A stretch of DNA of 64,000 nucleotides from the NCBI RefSeq assembly GCF_037893015.1, contig NC_133666.1, positions 626,474,310 through 626,538,309 on the forward strand. Direction: 5' to 3'. Source of the stretch: Macrotis lagotis. Lineage: Eukaryota; Chordata; Mammalia; Peramelemorphia; Peramelidae. Position 1 is the stretch's first letter. Each line of letters begins with the position of its first letter. The position numbers were made by a program, and so were the translations under genes. Below the pieces are notes generated by a model that saw only the letters and a program-made list of their open reading frames with translations, was not told where the DNA came from and ran no database searches. This document shows, one piece after another, positions 11,550-22,850 of the stretch.

Positions 11550-11740
11550 GATAGGACTACAAGGTTTACAAAACACTTTACATTGTTTCCCTTTATTCTC
11601 ACAACAACAAAATCCCCATTTTACAGATAAGGAAAGGCAGGCAGTGGGTTGGGTAAGTGTCTGAGATCAGATTTAAATTGAAATCTTCCCAACTCCAGGT
11701 CCAGACTTCTATAACTGTATCACCTACCTGCCTTTAACTA
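11550..11740 (-). repeat. MIR-type SINE
   Basis: Antisense: caaggtttacaaaacacttt... ccattttacagataagg... aatcttcccaactcc. Confidence 0.75.
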
Positions 11741-12034
11741 CCCCCACTATACCTGGCTACTCTCATCTATCTAACTTGCTCAGTAATAGACTAATACAAT
11801 TTATATATTTTTCTCTGAGGAGAGTCTCAAATTCTGATCTTTTTTCCCATAACAATAAGAAGTTGTGATGGGACACTGATATTTGCCATTATGTGACTTT
11901 CCAAGTTTGGTGAACACTTGCCAGGGTTGTTTAAGCTTCCTAAAATCCAGGCCTCCACAGGAAGAGGCCCTGCAGGACTGCAGAAGCCACCTCATCCAAC
12001 CCATACCTGCAAAGAAATCCCCCTCCAACCTGTA

Positions 12035-12195
12035 ATGGCTAGATTGGTAGGAGGACCTGAATTCAAATCCTACCTTTAATATTTATTAGGTATATAACTC
12101 TAGGCAACTTGGGCTCAGTTCTCTCATCTGTAAGAACAAGAAGCTTGAACTTGATGACCTCTAAGGTCCCATCCATTCTAAATCTGTGATCCTAA
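12035..12195 (+). repeat. MIR-type SINE
   Basis: Sense: ggaggacctgaattcaaatcc... tctaggcaact... ctctaaggtcccatccattc. Confidence 0.75.
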
Positions 12196-12269
12196 GATCC
12201 TATGATGTATGTAGGGTGGGAAATCCATTGGGAAGGGAAAGGAAGGAATAAGCAGTTATATATAACCTA

Positions 12270-12425
12270 TTGTATATCAGGCATACTATAATAAGTATTT
12301 ACAAGTTTTATATCAATTGATTCTCACAACAACTCTTTGAGGTAGAAGCTATTATACTCATTTTACAGTTGAGGAAACCGAGTATTAAGTGACTTGCCCA
12401 GGGTCACACACAACTAGAATTAAAC
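12270..12425 (-). repeat. MIR-type SINE
   Basis: Antisense: actcattttacagttgaggaa... gacttgcccagggtcacac. Confidence 0.8.
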
Positions 12426-12449
12426 AGAATTAAAATCAGAGATTAAAAG

Positions 12450-12641
12450 GATCCTAGAACACAGAATATAGAATGTTGGAGTTGAAAGGGACCTTAGGAC
12501 ATACAGAAGCATAGAATGTCAAAGCTGGTAGAGATCTTTGAGAAAAGAACATAATTTTCATGGCTAGGAGAGACCCTGGAACACAGAACATAGAATGTGA
12601 AAGCTAGGAAGTTCCTTGGAACACATTTATCAAAGCTGCAG
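12450..12641 (+). repeat. Decayed tandem repeat, unit about 45-65 bp
   Basis: Diverged repeats of a phrase like ggaacacagaacatagaatgt followed by a purine-rich half, seen at about 12453, 12495 and 12573. The same kind of sequence resumes at about 12891 after the inserted SINE. Confidence 0.6.
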
Positions 12642-12890
12642 CTACATGGCTCAGAGAATAGAATGTTGGGTCAGGGGTTAAGAACTCATCTTCCTGAGTT
12701 CAAATGGGGCATTAGAGATTTACTACATTGTGTGACCCTGGTCAAGTCACTTAACCCTACCTGCCTCGGTTTTCTCATCTGCAAAATAAGCTGGAGAAGG
12801 AAATGACAAACCACCCCAGAATCTTTGCCAAGAAAACCTCAAATGGGGTCATGAAGAGTTTAATATGAAATGACTGAACAACAAATATTA
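12642..12890 (+). repeat. MAR1-like SINE
   Basis: Full-length-looking sense copy: head, aatgttgggtcag, tgtgaccctggtcaagtcac, tctcatctgcaaaataagc, aaaacctcaaatggggtc, tgaaatgactgaacaacaaa. Related flanks (tatcaaagctgcag and tattagagctgcaag) suggest a target duplication. Confidence 0.9.
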
Positions 12891-12974
12891 GAGCTGCAAG
12901 AAACATTAGTGATTATTTATCCCGGTATCCTCAGTTTACAGAAGAGGAAAATAAGCCCCATTGAGGTTTAATTC

Positions 12975-13030
12975 AATTCAATAAGCATTTATTAAGTATC
13001 TACTGTGTGGGAGACCCCAAAGGCTTGGGG
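12975..13030 (-). mobile_element. L2 3' end fragment
   Basis: Antisense L2 terminus: caataagcatttattaagta. Confidence 0.6.
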
Positions 13031-13034
13031 ATTA

Positions 13035-13150
13035 GAAGTATCAAAGTAGATAAAGCTTTGGAGTTGGAAAACCTGAGTTCTAATCCTGTCTCATACACTA
13101 GTTTTGGGACCCTGGGCAAATCAGCTCTCTGACTTCCAATTTCCTTATCA
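13035..13150 (+). repeat. MIR SINE, split by a MAR1-like SINE
   Basis: Sense MIR start (gagttctaatcctgtctc... accctgggcaaatca). It resumes at 13385-13500 (tcattagtaaaataggg... gtgaggattaaatgagatg) after the inserted SINE. Confidence 0.75.
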
Positions 13151-13390
13151 GTATAGTTGTTTCAGTCATATCTGATTTTCTGTGACCCCTTTTGGGCTTT
13201 TGTTGGCAAAGATACTGGAACGATTTGCTATTTCCTTCTCCAGCTCATTTTATAGCTGAAGAAAATGAGGCAAACAAGGTTAAGTGACTTGCCCAGGGTC
13301 ACACAGCTAGGAAGTGCCTGAGACCAGATTTGATGACTCTTCCTGATTCCTAGCCCAGTGCTCTATCTACTGCACAACCTTGCTGCCCTT
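13150..13390 (-). repeat. MAR1-like SINE inside MIR
   Basis: Antisense: gttgtttcagtcatatctg... tatttccttctccagctcat... gacttgcccagggtcacac. Confidence 0.88.
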
Positions 13391-13499
13391 TCCTCATTAG
13401 TAAAATAGGGATGATAATAACATCTACCTCCCTGAATTGTTGTGAGGATTAAATGAGATGAAACATGTATAGTGCTTTGCACTTCTAAAATTGCTGATG

Positions 13500-14169
13500 T
13501 TACAAAGAAGGTCCTACTTCCAAGGACCTTCCTAGTGGGAGGAAGATCAAGTACCTCAAAGATTTTGTTTGATGAGAGGAATAGAGAGGTGAGTAGAAAA
13601 AATATGTAGTTTTCTGGAAATTTCAGGACGGAGAGTTCTGCCTGGAGTTGGGGTTTGGAGGGAGGGCAGGCAGAAACAGTTTTCTGGAGACATTCTGAGT
13701 CTGAACTCTAGAGAAAAGAGGAACTTTGACAGCAAACAGGATTGGGGCTGGGAGGGAGCCCTACTCTTGACATGGTGCAGGTATCATGGAGTTGAAACAG
13801 AGGGTAGGCCCAGAGCTGGCTATGGGAAACTGAAGTGACTCCAAGTCAGTGTGGTTTAATTTACTAATGATAGCTAATAACAGACAAGCACCTGGTGTCA
13901 GATTGAGATCTAACTTTTGCAGAACTTGTTGCCTGTCCCCAGTTCAAATGGTCCTTTGGTTTCTTGATATTCTATTTGAGCAACACTTTCTTCCCCCCTA
14001 TGAACTAGTTTTATTTTATATGTTTATATAGAATATATTTATTATTATATTTATATAGAATATTATATTATAAGGAATATATTTATATAGACTATATAGT
14101 ATAAAATGTAGCAATGTTTTATATATAATATTATTATATTGTTTTCTTATATAGGAATGTTATTAATAT
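13500..14169. other. Unassigned intergenic DNA
   Basis: No gene or clear repeat. The end part (14020-14165) is an A/T-rich tract of tatata-type phrases. Confidence 0.5.
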
Positions 14170-14370
14170 CATTGTTGAGTCATTTTTTAGTCTTGTCTGA
14201 CTATGACTTCATTTGAGATTTTCTTGGTAAAGATACTAGAGTAGTTGTAGTTTTCCATTTCCATCTCCAGTTCATTTTACATATGAGGAAACCGAGACAA
14301 TTAAGAGTTAAGTGACTTGTTTAGGGTCACACTGTTAGTAAGTGTCGAAGGCTGGATCTGAACTCCTGAA
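14170..14370 (-). repeat. MAR1-like SINE
   Basis: Antisense: cattgttgagtcatttttta... catatgaggaaaccgagac... gtcacactgttagtaagtg. Confidence 0.82.
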
Positions 14371-15165
14371 GTTTTATCAGGATAGTGGAATAAGCTCTGG
14401 ATTTAGAGTCAGAGAACCTAGACTTCAGTCATGGTTTTCTTCTCTTGTCCTTTGCAAGTCCAATCCATTCTGTGACCCTCAGTTTTCTCAGAAAGAAAAT
14501 GAGGGGTTGGAATAGCCATATTTGTACTTGGGATTGCAATACAAAACAATGACTGGAGCAAACAGGCAATTTCCATTCAAGATCAGAGACAATATCCCAT
14601 GTCAATGGGTTTGAGAATTAGGAAAGAAATTCCTGGATATTGCTGAAGAGGTCAAATTGGGGAAGAAGAGGTTGAAGAACTTATCTGGAGTTGTTTTGTG
14701 ACATCTGGTAATGTCCTATTTTAATTATTCCTGCTTAGGGTTTCAGCTAAGCTCAGTTTCTAGCACTGTAGACAAAGCTTCAAGTGCTCCAGACTTCATA
14801 TTCTCCAAAGTCCCTTCCAGGCCTGAACCTTCAGTTTGTCTAAGGAATATAGGCTGGTCACTATTAAAAAAATGGATATTTCCTGCCTAAGGCATTGGTT
14901 TTTGTTTTCTTTAAGACCCAAAGTTACTCATGACAAGATACTGCTGACCTTGCAGAAGGACCCCAGTGATTATGAAACTGATAATATTATCTTCAAGGGA
15001 TGGAACACAATCATATCAAAGGTTCAAAAACGTTGCAAATGTTCAAATAGTGGGTTTAAGATGGAGTGACCATTGTTAGAGACCTTCTTAAATTGATGAG
15101 ATTAACATGAGATGGACTATGGTGAGATGAAGGATTTTGAAGCAACAGATATTCTTTTTCTTTTA
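14371..15165. other. Mostly unassigned DNA with a MIR fragment near 14385-14520
   Basis: The start resembles a sense MIR (tctggatttagagtcagaga... ctcagttttctcag). The rest shows no gene or repeat I can name. Confidence 0.45.
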
Positions 15166-15169
15166 GCTT

Positions 15170-15840
15170 TAAAATTTTTTTTATTATTTCATTTTTTAAA
15201 GATTTTATTTGTTTTGAATTTTACAGTTTTTCCTCCAAATCTTGCTTCCCTCCCCCCATCCCACAGAAGGCAGTCTGTTAGTCTACATTATTTCCATGGT
15301 ATACATTGATCAAAACTGAATGCAATGACAAAGAAATCATATCTTTAAGGAAGAAACATAAAGTATAAGAGATAGCAAAATTACATAATAAGATAATGAG
15401 GTTTTTTTTAAATTAAAGGTAATAGTCTTTGTTCATTGTTCAAACTAGACAATTCTTTCTCTGGATACAGATGGTATTCTCCATTGCAGATACCCCAAAA
15501 TTGGGCATAATTGTTGCACTGATGGAATGAGTGAGTCCATCAAGGTTGATCATTGCCCCCATGTTGCTGTTAGGGTGTACAATGTTCTTCTGGTTCTGCT
15601 CATCTCACTCAGCATCAGTTCATGCAAATCCTTCCAAGCTTCCCTGAATTCCCATCCCTCCTGGTTTCTAATAGAACAATAGTGTTCCATAACATACATA
15701 TACCACAGTTTGTTAAGCCATTCCCCAATTGAAGAACATTCACTTGATTTCCAATCTTTGCCACCACAAACAGGACTGCTTTGAATATTTTTGTACAAGT
15801 GATATTTTTACCCATTTTCATAATCTCTTCAGGAGCAATA
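15170..15840 (-). mobile_element. L1 LINE 3' end: ORF2 C-terminus and 3' UTR
   Basis: On the minus strand the frame at 15798-15550 encodes a peptide with EWLNKLWYMYVMEHYCSIRN and LHELMLSEMSRTRRTLYTLT. This aligns by eye with the L1 ORF2 C-terminus (EWIKKMWYIYTMEYYSAIKK in human L1, from memory). A 3' UTR and A-rich tail follow to about 15170. The copy is 5' truncated, as usual. Confidence 0.85.
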
Positions 15841-15894
15841 GATATTCTTGAACAGGTTTGCCTATATCACTGTGATGCCCTGTGGTGTCTTGGA

Positions 15895-16010
15895 GCTGGA
15901 AAGCCTGGATCTGTCAGGATTCATATTATCTAGTTCTACAAGCTGTGTGACCTTGGGTAGGTCACTTCCCCTCTCTCCCTGAACCTCTTATCTTCTATCA
16001 AATGAGGAAA
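15895..16010 (+). repeat. MIR SINE
   Basis: Sense: agctggaaagcctggatctg... gtgaccttgggtaggtcac... tctatcaaatgagg. Confidence 0.75.
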
Positions 16011-16029
16011 ACAGACTATGTAAAGGTGC

Positions 16030-16100
16030 TTCTAGCTTGAGCACTTAACACTGTCTTGACCCAAAGTGGGTGCTTGATAAATGATTTCTGACTTGATTTG
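16030..16100 (+). mobile_element. L2 3' terminus fragment
   Basis: Sense L2 end: ccaaagtgggtgcttgataaa. Confidence 0.55.
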
Positions 16101-16179
16101 TTTTATATCATCAATGAACATCTGAAATTCTAATTCTGTCTTTTGAACTGATTGACTTCCTGCCACTAAAAAAAACACT

Positions 16180-16395
16180 AGCTGGCAAAGTGGAGAAAGA
16201 CCTAGACTAGTCATGAAGACTTGAGCTCAAAAATGTCTTCAGACACATACTAGTGTGTGACCTTGGATAAGTCACTAAACCTCAGTTCCTTCATGTATAA
16301 AATGGAGATAACAGTACCTACCTTCCAAAGTTGTCATGAGAAAGAATTGCGATAAAATTTTTAAAGCATTTTGCAAGCCTCACTATTGTTATTAT
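16180..16395 (+). repeat. MIR SINE
   Basis: Sense: gtgtgaccttggataagtca... cttcatgtataaaatggag... catgagaaagaattg. Confidence 0.78.
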
Positions 16396-16529
16396 GATCA
16401 AAGTTTCCCATTAGAAAGAGTACATCTGGTCTTCTTCAGCTAGGGTAATGAAGCAGAGCACAATTTTTACATGACTCACAAGGTTAGTCCTTCTCTTTCT
16501 GTCCTAGTAAGAAAGTGAACCTGCATTTT

Positions 16530-16660
16530 CTTATTAGCAACTACAACTCCATGACAGTGAAAACCTGGTCTTTATAATCCCTCTGACTTTAGACAAGTTA
16601 TTTCCTTTCCTTGAGAGGCCTCAGCTTCCTTCTCTCTAAAATGATAGAATTGGATATGAT
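16530..16660 (+). repeat. MIR-type fragment
   Basis: Weak sense match: gacaagttatttcctttccttg... tctctctaaaatg. Confidence 0.5.
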
Positions 16661-16927
16661 TTCTTTTTAAAAAATGTTTTAAAATTAATATTTTTTTAAA
16701 ATTAGTATTTTATTTCCTCCATCATCATCATCACATTAATTTACACACAATTATATATGTTTATATTAGGGAAAGTTATATGAATGTATATTTTTTATAT
16801 TCAGTTATATCTATAATAAGAATAAGATTATTTAGGGAGAAAGGCACTGGCAGCAAAGGGGCTTGCCAAAGAAAGCTCCACATAAAAGGTACCATTTGAA
16901 CTGAGTCTTGAAGAAAACTAGGAATTT

Positions 16928-17081
16928 GGGGCAGCTAGGTGGTACAGTGGATAGAGCACCGGCCCTGGAGTCAGGAGTACCTGAGTACTTAATAATTACC
17001 TAGTTGTGTGGCCTTGGGCAAGCCACTGAACTCTATTTGCCTTGCAAAAATCTAAAAAAAAAAAAGAAAAACCAAACAAAC
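16928..17081 (+). repeat. WSINE1-like SINE
   Basis: Sense copy ggggcagctaggtggtac... to A-rich tail; a short internal deletion removes the B-box region. Flanks actaggaatt and actaagaatt look like a target duplication. Confidence 0.9.
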
Positions 17082-17179
17082 AAACTAAGAATTCTAATAG
17101 GCTGAGATGAGGTGGGAGAGAAGTACAGGAGAAGGAGAACCATGTTTGGGGAATAGGAAGAAGACCAATTTATCTGGTC

Positions 17180-17545
17180 TATTTTTCAGAGAAAAACTGC
17201 ATTCAGTTTAATTGGTGATCAGTGGAGTCAATGCCATGTCATCCACAAACTCTGATCAATACAATGACTAATCATAACCTCAAAGGACTTGTGATGGAAC
17301 ATGTTATCTGCTTCCAGACAGAGAGATGTTGAAGATTGAAGTATATGGTTTTTCTCCTTTTTTTTTTTCTCTTTTCTTCCTTTATTCTCTTTCTTTTTTT
17401 GACATGGTTAATATGGGAATTTATTTTGCATGATTATGTATATATTATATGGGCTTTGTTTTTCTTGTCTTCTCGAAAGATGAAAAAGGGATGAGGGGAA
17501 AAGGAGATAATTTGTAACTAAAATAAAATAAAATTGAATTTAAAA
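17180..17545 (+). mobile_element. LINE 3' tail fragment
   Basis: Sense non-LTR tail: acttgtgatggaacatgtta... ctgcttccagacagagag... T-rich block... gataatttgtaactaaaataa. Same general kind as at 9.3 kb. Confidence 0.55.
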
Positions 17546-17690
17546 ACAAGTTTGATGGAGGAGAAAGTGAAGCTGGTGACTAAGTACAGCATCCCCTCAC
17601 TGAAAACCAATTCAAGTGCTTGTCATGTTATCACCTCCTTGATGTGATGGTCTCCTTGGAGAACCAAGGACAAAACATTATTAAAAACCA
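17546..17690 (+). repeat. Marsupial interspersed repeat (gaggagaaagtgaagctgg family)
   Basis: Phrase ggaggagaaagtgaagctgg... tgtcatgttatcacctccttgatg... aaggacaaaac. Related copies occur at 28818-28945 (antisense) and 47180-47350. I cannot name the family. Confidence 0.6.
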
Positions 17691-17700
17691 GTTTTTGGCA

Positions 17701-17848
17701 GGGGGCAACTAGGTGGCACAGTGAATGAAATATCAGCCCTGGAGTCAGGAGGACCTGAGTTCAAATCCGTTCTCAGATGCTTAATAATAACCTAGCTGTA
17801 TGACCTTGGGCTTTTTGCCTTGCAAAAATAAAAATAAAACAAACAGAA
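17701..17848 (+). repeat. WSINE1-like SINE
   Basis: Sense copy with an internal gap near the 3' part (ccttgggctttttgccttgc). Confidence 0.88.
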
Positions 17849-17923
17849 AAATAGTGTGGAGGAGATAGCTTTTTGTGCATCACCCATTCCCTACTAAAAT
17901 TATAAAAATGAAAGTAAGGGTTA

Positions 17924-18064
17924 GGGGAGGCTAGGTGGCGCAGTGGATAGAGCACCAGCCCTGGAGTCAGGAGTACCTGAGTTTAAATCCGGCCTCAGAC
18001 ACTTAATAATGACCTAGCTGTGTGGCCTTGGGCAAGCCACTTAACCCCATTGCCTTGCAAAAAA

Positions 18065-18106
<42 letters not shown>
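17924..18106 (+). repeat. WSINE1-like SINE with 40-nt poly(A)
   Basis: Near-consensus copy (ctaggtggcgcagtggatag) ending in about 40 A, which suggests a recent insertion. Confidence 0.95.
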
Positions 18107-18109
<3 letters not shown>

Positions 18110-18640
18110 GAATCATTCCAAGAGTCATACAGAAATAACAAATCTTTGAGTCAACACTTCTCTCCTTAGTATAGTTAAAATGCTTTAACTCTAGTAATTA
18201 CAATGACTTTTTTCACATCTGATTTTGAAAAGAATACTGATTTGGTTTACCCACAAAGATGCTGTAACGTCAGCAGAAACTAAAGACACAATGGCAGCAT
18301 GTCAAGCAGTGCCATCTACACAAAGGTGATTGAAGACTGACTATAAAAACAAATAGTGAGCATACAAAACCATTTGGGTGAGAAAACTGAGATGCTTACA
18401 ATTCTTCTTAAGTTGTAATATTGTATGAATCACAGCCATAAAGTACCCATTGGGCAGCAAGGGGCAGGTTGGGATTGCTATCTTTAAAAAGGCTATGAAG
18501 GGAACAAAAGACCTAGGGCTGTTAGCTTTGCTTGACTGGCATAGGGATGCATTAGAAATGTGACAATAATGCCATTGTACCCTCAGTGTGAAATAGCAGT
18601 CACAAAAAAAAAGAATCCATAACATAATCATAGATTACAT
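18107..18640. other. Unassigned intergenic DNA
   Basis: No repeat or gene recognised; the antisense frame at 18341-18631 has no family I know. Confidence 0.45.
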
Positions 18641-18641
18641 G

Positions 18642-18885
18642 AACAATCGTTGTTCAGTTCTTCAGGATCTCATTTGGGAATTTTCTTGGTAAGAATATCT
18701 AAGTGGATAGCCATTTCCTTCTCCAGCTCATTTTACAGATGAGGAAACTGAGACAAACGGTGTTAAGTGACTTGGCCAGGGTCACACAACAAGTAAATGT
18801 CTGAGGTTGAATTTGAACTCAAGAAGACTGATCTCCCTGATTTCATGCCCAACCCGTTATTCACTTCACCACCTAGTCTCCCTAC
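18642..18885 (-). repeat. MAR1-like SINE
   Basis: Antisense: cgttgttcagttcttcagg... ccatttccttctccagctca... cttggccagggtcacacaac... ccacctagtctccc. Confidence 0.88.
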
Positions 18886-18929
18886 ATAAATGGGGGGAAC
18901 TTGAATGAAGGGTGTTAAAGTCTTGCTCT

Positions 18930-19640
18930 TGTCTGCTCTGGCCAGATCCTATTGTAAATCCTATTCAGTTCTAGGTACTTTATTTTAGGAAGAATGTGGA
19001 CAAGTTGGAATGTCCAGAGAAGGACAGCCAGGATGATGAAGGGACTGGACTATATGCCATATAGGGAACAGTTATGAAAACTAATTTGTATCTTAGAAAA
19101 CAGAGGACTTAGGAAGGAGGTCTGTGATAGTTATATTCAAGTATTTAAAGGGACATCGCAAGAAGAGGACAATAGACTTGTTCTTGTCCTCATAGGCAGA
19201 ACTGGCAGCAAAGGGAGGAAGTTGCCAAGGTTGATTTAGGCTCCAAAGTTTTGAGTACAAAACTGGTCCCAGTCACTTATTAGCTGTATGACTCTAGGCA
19301 AGTCACTTAACCCTGCTTGCCTCGGTTTCCTCATCCATAATATCAACTGGAGAAGAAAATGGTGAACTACTTTAGTAACTTTGCCAAGAAAACCTCAAAT
19401 GGGGTCATAGAAAGTCAGAGACAATTAAACCACTTCCTAATGATTAGAGTTATGAAGAAGCAAAGTGGGTTGGCTGAAAAGGAAGTAGGTTTCTCTCTTA
19501 TTAGAAGTTGTCAAGTGAAGGCAGGGTGAGCACTTATAAGTTATATGATGGTAGGGATTCCTGTTCAGTTATAGGTTGGGTTAGACAGTCTCTGAGGTCC
19601 CTTCCCTCTATGGAATTTTATGATTCTGATAATCACCCAA
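18930..19640 (+). mobile_element. L3/CR1-type LINE 3' region, split by a SINE
   Basis: Sense L3 phrases: ggaatgtccagagaaggacagc, tatatgccatatagggaaca, gtatttaaagggacatcgc, gcagaactggcagc, then after the SINE gggttagacagtctctgagg and tccctctatggaattttatg. This is the usual L3 order, broken by a MAR1-like SINE. Confidence 0.8.
19262..19432 (+). repeat. MAR1-like SINE inside L3
   Basis: Sense: ctgtatgactctaggcaagt... ctcggtttcctcatccataa... gaaaacctcaaatggggtca. Confidence 0.85.
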
Positions 19641-19960
19641 CTGAAAACTAATCTGTTTTCTTTCTTTTATCTAACTCTAAGTCCAGCTATTATCCTTCTG
19701 CAAGTTCTCTGCTGATATAGACTGGAAGTGAGGTTGAAAGAAGGAGGCATAGATAAGATAGTAGTTTTGAAAAAGATATAATGGTTTAAATGGACCACAA
19801 ACTCAATATGTCAGCAGTGTGATGTGGGAACCAAAAAAGCTAATGCCAACTCAGACTACATTAAGAGAAGTATAGCTTCCAGGAATAACAAGGTAATAAT
19901 CTCTCGGCACTGTTTCATCAGACCCCATCTGACTATGACAGTTTAAGAAGGATATTGGGG

Positions 19961-20092
19961 GGCATCTAGTTGCTGCAGTGGACTGTGCCTTGGAGTCAGA
20001 AGGATCTGAGTTCAAATTCAGTCTCAGACACTTATCAGCTATGTGACTTTGAGCAAATTACTTTATCCCAATTGTCTCCCCTGCCCCCAAAG
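19961..20092 (+). repeat. tRNA-derived SINE fragment (MAR1-like 5' half)
   Basis: gcatctagttgctgcagtgg... gttcaaattcagtctcagac... ctatgtgactttgagc. Confidence 0.8.
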
Positions 20093-20699
20093 GGACATTT
20101 ATACACTGGAGAGTTTTCAGAGGTAAGAAAAGATTCAGGTTCAAGGGCTGGGATAACTAGGTTCAAATATTGGAACCTTGTCAGTTGGAAGAATTGTATT
20201 CATTGCATTTCACCTTGGAGCAAAGAACCAGGACCAATGGGTGGACATTGTGAAAGGGATGGTTTAATTTTGATGCCAAGGAAATTACTGAGTGCAGTGT
20301 GATATTTCAGAGGGTCCTGGTTCTCCTTCCTTAAAAGTAGAAATTCCTTCAGTAAAAAGAATTTGGGGAGCTGGCACAAACATTTGAGGAAGATCAACAA
20401 AGGTTTCACAGAGAAAGGATAGTGCTTGGCCTGAGTTTTAAAGGAAGAGACAGATTCTGTGAGTTGGAGATGAGAAAAGTGCAGCCAATGCAAAGCTATG
20501 AAGATGGGATAGGGTTTGTCCATTATAAGAAATAGAGAAAAGACCAAATTTTGAATCACAAAGTATAGGAGGAGGAGTAATGACCAGTAATGGGTTATGA
20601 AGGGATTTATTATTATTTTTATTGAAAAAGAAAATAGAGGAGTTTATATTTCACCCTAGAGGTCATTGAAATTAAATGAGGAGGGGAATCATGGTTATA

Positions 20700-20925
20700 G
20701 GCAGCAAGGTAGTATAGTTAATAGAGTTATGGGCATGGAGTCCAGAAGACCTGAATTCAAATCTAACCTCAGACACTAATTAGCTGTGTGACCCTGGGCA
20801 AGTCATTTAACATCTGTTTGCCTCAGTTTTCTCATCTGTAAAGTGGGAATAATAAAAAAAAAACCTACCTCAAGGTGGTTGTGAGGATCAATTGAAATCA
20901 CTGTAAAGTGCTCATCACATAATGC
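20700..20925 (+). repeat. MIR-type SINE
   Basis: Sense: aggtagtatagttaatagag... gtgtgaccctgggcaagtca... ctcatctgtaaagtggg... gttgtgaggatcaattg. Confidence 0.85.
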
Positions 20926-21509
20926 TCTATAGAGGGCAGTTGTTGCCGTATCTGTGGCTAAGGAAACTCTGGAAGACACTGTGTAGAGTGGATATGAGGT
21001 AAAGAAGACTAGGAAACTATTTTACTAATTTAAGCAAGAGGTCCTGAGGGTCTGAACTTCAGTGATCATTGTATGAGTGGAGAGAAGGAAAGAGATATTG
21101 TGAAGACAGAAAGGGAAAGATTCAGCAATAAAAGACTATGTAGAGCAACAAAGAGAATGAGGGACAGGATAATGTTGAGGACATTAAGATTAACATTGAG
21201 ACCTGAAAGACTAGAGCCCCGACGGCAAGAAAGTTTCTAAGAGTCAAAGACTTGGGGATAAAGGAGAGGAAATCTGGTTTAGACTTGTGATGTGCGAGAT
21301 ATCTCTGGGACATCTGAGAAATATCTACTAGGCACAATGGTGAAGGGAGACTGGACAAGGAAAGAGGCTAGAACTAGTGATGAAGATATCCTCAAAGAGA
21401 GGATCCTTAGTCTCACAGGAGCTGCTAGGGTTATCAGGAGAAGACACAGGGCTCAGGACAAAACTCTAAAGAAGCACAAGTTGGGGGCGTAATATAGATT
21501 TTGGCTATG

Positions 21510-21737
21510 ACATTCCTTTTAGTTGTGAATCTTCATGATACCATCTGAGGTTTTGTTAGAAAGGATACTGGAGTGGTTTGTCATTTCCTTCAGCTCATTT
21601 TATATATGAGAAACTGAGGCAGGGTTAAATGACTTGCTCAGGGTTACACAGGGAGTAAGTGTCTGAGGCTGAATTTGACCTCAGTTCTTTCTCACTCCAA
21701 GCCCTGAACTCTCTCCGATTTTCTGTCTAGCTGCCCC
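21510..21737 (-). repeat. MAR1-like SINE
   Basis: Antisense: gataccatctgaggttttg... tggagtggtttgtcatttcc... gacttgctcagggttacaca... tgtctagctgccc. Confidence 0.85.
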
Positions 21738-21744
21738 TGACATT

Positions 21745-22017
21745 TCTGGGAGTTTTAATTTTAGGTTGCTTTCAGGAGTTGATGAGTGTTTTCTTTGTTT
21801 TTACTTAGTTCTCTGGTTTTAAAAGACATGGACAAGTTTTCATTTGTGATTTCTTAAACTATAGCATCCAAGCTTTTTTTGGGGGAGGAGGGGGGTGGCA
21901 GGAAGTACTCTGTCCTAATTGTTTTTCTCTTCCCTTTTATTATGTGCCTGACTGATTTAAATGTTTGTTGGCATTTTCCCCCTCTGCGTTCTTGGCTTTC
22001 CCCTTCTTTTTCCTGCT
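21745..22017 (-). mobile_element. Possible antisense L1 fragment
   Basis: Resembles antisense marsupial L1 (caggagttgatgagtgttttc... aaaagacatggacaag... tgatttcttaaactatagc). Low certainty. Confidence 0.35.
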
Positions 22018-22850
22018 TGTAACAGATGATACCTAGGCAAAACTAATTGCTCTATCTGCTTAAGCTTTTCAACCTATTGAGAGTTTTGCAATGATGCTTA
22101 ATATGTACTTCCCTAATGTATTTCCCTCAAGAAACTAACTTTCTGGGATAAAAATTTCATTCTTCATCTATCCTCCATCATTGCTAAGAGGGAGGGGACT
22201 AACAAATTGTTGCACTTGCTACCATAATCCCCAGGCTCACCAATCTATGCCCACAGCTGCTCCTCAACTCAACATCTCATCCTGGCTCAATTGGCATCTT
22301 GGTTTATACCTGCCTCTCCTTTCTTGGCCAGAATGGGAAGGGATTCTTTTAGACCCTCCCCTCCCTTTGGCCAAAAGAGGGAAATGTCAGGATTCCCATG
22401 CCAAGACCATCCCTCTCTTTTCATTCCTCTCCTTTTTTACTATTAGGAGTCACCCTGTTTTCCAGAACTAAGATCCAGCAGGCAAATCATGCCCTGAGCT
22501 TGGCATAACAACAATCCTTTTTGTTCATCCTTCAGCAAATCCCAAAATTGTTTCATACCAGCCCCAGGTAGTTAGTTACCTGCTTGTCCCAACCATGTTC
22601 TGTTCAAAAAGTCCTGCTATGCCTCATTGAAGTGTCCCTTTGTCTAAGCCACAACTGTATATATCAAGATTTAGCCTTGCTTTCTTGGTAACAGAGACCA
22701 AGGGGTCTAGTTTCCCACCTCCAGCAGAATAAAGAAAACATTTTACTTAAACTATTGTTAGTTGTTTGGTTTTATTTTATTTTCAGAGTTAACAGTAGGT
22801 GTAAAACTTCTCTGAGCTCTTTGGTATTTTCAGAATTAATAGCTGTTACA
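22018..22850 (+). mobile_element. Solo-LTR-like fossil
   Basis: An 833-bp segment begins TGTAACAG and ends CTGTTACA, an 8-bp inverted TG...CA terminus. It carries a tgtatatatc-type TATA element near 22660 and AATAAA near 22728 in the expected order. No coding region is attached. The flanks show no convincing target duplication, so the ends are tentative. Old. Confidence 0.4.
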
